64,000 nucleotides of DNA from HXMU1420-2 sp034670145 (GTDB lineage Bacteria; Pseudomonadota; Alphaproteobacteria; Rhodobacterales; Rhodobacteraceae): assembly GCA_034670145.1 (NCBI GenBank), contig JAXMOA010000008.1:62001-126000 (forward strand). The letters run 5' to 3'. A program made the translations under genes and the position numbers. How positions within the stretch are numbered: the first letter of the stretch is position 1; each line of letters opens with the position of its first letter. Positions 61,468 to 64,000 of the stretch are shown here, piece by piece. The notes below the pieces were generated by a model, which saw only the letters and a list, made by a program, of their open reading frames with translations, was not told the origin of the DNA and ran no database searches.

Positions 61468-63072
61468 TCAGTCAAACAGATTGGCCAGACGTTGTTTCAT
61501 CTGATCTGCAATGTAGAGCGCCAGCGCCTGTAGCGTACTGGTCGGGTTTGCGGCCCCGCTGGTGACAAAGATACTGCCATCTACGATGAACAGATTGCGC
61601 ACATCGTGACTGCGGCCCCACTCGTTCACGACGGATCGGGCAGGGTCGGTGCCCATTCGCGCGGTGCCCAGCAAATGCCATCCGGCAAGTGGGATCGGCG
61701 CCGCAGTCACCACGTCGATAGCACCGGCCGCTTCCATGACTTCGCGCCCACGGTCAATGGCATGTGCCATCATCTGTTTGCTGTTCTCGCTCAGCGTATA
61801 TGTGATGCGCGGTGCAGGGATGCCGTTGCTGTCGGTCAGGGTCGGATCAAGCGTGACGCAATTGTGCTCTTCGGGGAGGTCTTCGCAGATTGCAAACAGG
61901 CTGGTCACCCGGTCTTGCAATCCGCGATAGGCTGCATGGTGCTGCGCCCCCCAGGGGATTTGCCCCCAGCTCATACCAGCCGTGGCGGTGCCGACAGGGC
62001 CCATGCCGCGCGAGGTTTCAAAGGTATAGCCCCGCACAAACCCGCGTGCCGGGTCGGTTTCATAAAACTGTTGGCTGAGGATGCTTTTATGCGGGCCGTT
62101 GTGCCCATCCAGCGGCTCGTCAAAGATGCCCTGAATGCTTGCATAGGGATGGAACATCAGGTTCTTGCCCACCAACCCGCTGCTGTTCGCCAGACCGTCC
62201 GGGAAATGGCGGGATGTGGAATTGAGCAATAGTCGCGGCGTTCCGATGCCGTTCGAGGCCATGATGACAACATGCGCGGCCTGAAATTGTTCTGCGCCAG
62301 TCTGGTCATAATAGATCACACCCGTGGCCATGCCTGCATCGTCGACCGTGATTTCGCGCACGCGACATCTGGTGCGCAGCTCAACCCCCTTGCGCAGCGC
62401 CTCTGGCCAATAAGTAATATCAACCGATGCTTTGGCCCCCTGTGCGCAGCCGCTGATACAGGCACCCAGATTGATACATTTGGCGCGCCCTTCGTAATCC
62501 TCGGTTGCGATCGCAAGATCGCAGGGCCACCAGTGCCAGCCCAACGCATTGAAACCCTGGGCAAGCTTGCGCCCGGAGCGTCCCATTGGACCAGGCGGCA
62601 TGGGCGGGGTTTTTCCGGGGGGATAGGCCGGATCGCCCGCCAACCCCGACACCCCCATCATACGGTCGTTTTCGGCAAAAAACGGCTCCAGCGTCTGATA
62701 GTCGACAGGCCAGTCGTCGGCGACATCATCAAGTGTACGCACGCGAAAATCGGAGGGATGAAGACGTGGGAAATGCGCTGCATATAGCACCGTACCGCCC
62801 CCCACACCGTTGAAGTTTGTCACCTTGATCGGAGAGGCCGCATCATTGATCGGATAGTCTTCGGGCAGGCCGCGCGCATTGGGGCTTAGCGCGAAATCTC
62901 CCAGGCGACGAGCCTCCCAATCCCGACCTGTGGTAGGAAAGGAGCTTTGATCCGGAATGCCGCCTTGCTCCAGGCACAATATGCGCATCCGGGTGTCCGC
63001 AAGGCTCCAGGCAACGGCCGCGCCCGAGGCCCCGGCGCCAATGATCAGAACATCGACCGGATCTTGCGTCAT
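61468..63072 (-). CDS. GMC-family oxidoreductase (gluconate 2-dehydrogenase large-subunit type)
   Basis: 534 residues: FAD motif VDVLIIGAGASGAAVAWSLADTRMRILCLEQGG, NGVGGGTVLYAAHFPRLHPSDF, a Cys-rich loop (KCINLGACISGCAQGAKASVDITYWP) as in gluconate/2-ketogluconate/fructose-type dehydrogenases, and the C-terminal active-site GWHLLGTARMGTDPARSVV with LFIVDGSIFVTSGAANPTSTLQALALYIAD. It oxidises an alcohol or sugar acid. It overlaps the transporter stop by 4 bp. Confidence 0.92.
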   Translation of the reverse strand: MTQDPVDVLIIGAGASGAAVAWSLADTRMRILCLEQGGIPDQSSFPTTGRDWEARRLGDFALSPNARGLPEDYPINDAASPIKVTNFNGVGGGTVLYAAHFPRLHPSDFRVRTLDDVADDWPVDYQTLEPFFAENDRMMGVSGLAGDPAYPPGKTPPMPPGPMGRSGRKLAQGFNALGWHWWPCDLAIATEDYEGRAKCINLGACISGCAQGAKASVDITYWPEALRKGVELRTRCRVREITVDDAGMATGVIYYDQTGAEQFQAAHVVIMASNGIGTPRLLLNSTSRHFPDGLANSSGLVGKNLMFHPYASIQGIFDEPLDGHNGPHKSILSQQFYETDPARGFVRGYTFETSRGMGPVGTATAGMSWGQIPWGAQHHAAYRGLQDRVTSLFAICEDLPEEHNCVTLDPTLTDSNGIPAPRITYTLSENSKQMMAHAIDRGREVMEAAGAIDVVTAAPIPLAGWHLLGTARMGTDPARSVVNEWGRSHDVRNLFIVDGSIFVTSGAANPTSTLQALALYIADQMKQRLANLFD

Positions 63073-64000
63073 GACTGTCCTCGCCCGTGTGATTCAGCCT
63101 GCTCATTGCGCGCCTCGCTTGGCCCATCTGGCGCGGGCGACGCAATATTCTGTTTGGCCCGCCGCTCGCGGTAGGCGATGAACAGACCGGATGAAAAGAT
63201 GACGGCTGCGCCGATCCAGGTAAAGACATCCGGGATTTCGGCAAAAAACCACGCGCCAATGATGGCCGTCCAGATGAGTTTGAGAAAGTCAAAAGGCATC
63301 AGGGCCGTTGGATCGGTTTCCTTCAAGGCCTGGCTCAGGGTCATCTGTGCAATTGTCCCGAAGAGGCCGATGAGGATCAACCAGTAAATGGTTTCCAAGC
63401 CAAATGGCTGCCACACCCAAAGCGCCGGAAAGACCGAGAAAAGACCCAGGAAAATACCCATATAGGCAACGATGGTCAGGCTTGATTCTGTGCGTGACAG
63501 GATTTTGATGATGATCATCGCCACCGCCCATAGCGCGGCAGAGGCGGTCACCAGCAAGGCTCCGGCATCTATGGCCACAATGCCCGGCCGCAGGATAATC
63601 AACATCCCGGCAAAGCCGAACAGGATGGCCAGCCAGCGATAAATGCGAAAGCGTTCGCCCAGGATCAGCACGGCCAGCACGGCCATGAATAAGGGGGCCG
63701 TGAAGCTTAGCGCGGTGACCTTTGCCAAGGGAGACATCGAAAGGGCGGTAAAGAACATCAGCATCGCGCAGATATTGATGGCGCCGCGCAAGGCATGAAG
63801 CCCGATCCGCTGCGTGCGCAAAACTGCAAACCGTGAGCGCATCAACAGCGGGAGGAGAAAGGCCAGCCCGAACACATTGCGAAAGAACGCGATCTGAAAA
63901 GGCGGCATTTCGTCAGAAACAAACCGGACCAGCGCATGCATGATCGAAAACGTAACGGTCGAGATGCACATCAACAAAATACCGCGCAACGCGGGTGTTT
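63069..64000 (-). CDS. DMT-superfamily (EamA) transporter, 5' end at or beyond window edge
   Basis: About 306 residues with ten hydrophobic segments in two EamA repeats (MRGILLMCISTVTFSIMHALVRF... and GALLVTASAALWAVAMIIIKILSR...). The codon at 63989 is TTG and the frame is open to the window edge, so the true start may lie just outside. First gene of the minus-strand operon as seen here, it probably moves the operon's substrate or product. Confidence 0.88.
   Translation of the reverse strand, partial: TPALRGILLMCISTVTFSIMHALVRFVSDEMPPFQIAFFRNVFGLAFLLPLLMRSRFAVLRTQRIGLHALRGAINICAMLMFFTALSMSPLAKVTALSFTAPLFMAVLAVLILGERFRIYRWLAILFGFAGMLIILRPGIVAIDAGALLVTASAALWAVAMIIIKILSRTESSLTIVAYMGIFLGLFSVFPALWVWQPFGLETIYWLILIGLFGTIAQMTLSQALKETDPTALMPFDFLKLIWTAIIGAWFFAEIPDVFTWIGAAVIFSSGLFIAYRERRAKQNIASPAPDGPSEARNEQAESHGRGQS

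Overview
The window looks like chromosomal DNA of a Rhodobacterales alphaproteobacterium of the Roseobacter type. The main reasons are a gene transfer agent (GTA) structural cluster of the Rhodobacter capsulatus kind, a pyruvate dehydrogenase locus whose E1-beta carries its own lipoyl domain, high GC content, and many genes coupled by ATGA overlaps.

Region 1 (1-13.7 kb) is an accessory catabolic locus. It opens with the tail of an acyl-CoA ligase. A tightly coupled four-gene set follows: a thiolase-like protein without the catalytic Cys and His, a DUF35/OB-fold protein fused to a degenerate SDR, a cyclase-family hydrolase and a normal SDR. A LeuCD-type hydratase pair is on the opposite strand. 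A divergent six-gene coupled operon completes the locus: a tautomerase-SnoaL fusion, HyuB, HyuA, an isochorismatase-fold protein without the usual Cys, an isocitrate-lyase/PEP-mutase-type lyase and a fumarate-reductase-like flavoprotein. I infer a route in which a lactam or imide ring is opened and the resulting unsaturated diacid is hydrated and cleaved. The substrate is unknown. This is the best candidate for an undescribed system in the window.

Region 2 (13.7-27.2 kb) holds mostly housekeeping and single genes: guanine deaminase, MgtE, 5-formyl-THF cyclo-ligase, a patatin lipoprotein, a fasciclin protein, a YmdB phosphodiesterase preceded by a 24-bp tandem repeat, a DMT exporter, an SLC13 permease, a membrane LytTR protein, an amidinotransferase and an FAD dehydrogenase.

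Region 3 (27.3-39.6 kb) is the GTA cluster from portal (g3) to g15, 15 intact and mostly overlapping genes ending in a strong terminator. Terminase genes g1 and g2 are not in their usual place upstream of the portal gene. An FAD dehydrogenase on the other strand is there instead.

Region 4 (39.8-52.4 kb) is core metabolism: cysE, cysK, pdhC-pdhB-pdhA (on the minus strand), ftsB, class I aldolase, a secreted Sel1-like protein, pgk, two cyclophilins and a pseudouridine synthase.

Region 5 (52.4-64 kb) has an HNH protein and an arginase/ornithine cyclodeaminase pair with a divergent Lrp-type regulator and a twin palindromic site between them. It also has dsbB, a YqaA-type membrane protein, tRNA-Leu(CAA) and a six-gene minus-strand operon. 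That operon encodes a DMT transporter, a GMC oxidoreductase with its small subunit, an Ldh2-type dehydrogenase, an FAD-linked oxidase and an aminotransferase, and it ends in an intrinsic terminator. Its substrate is also unknown.
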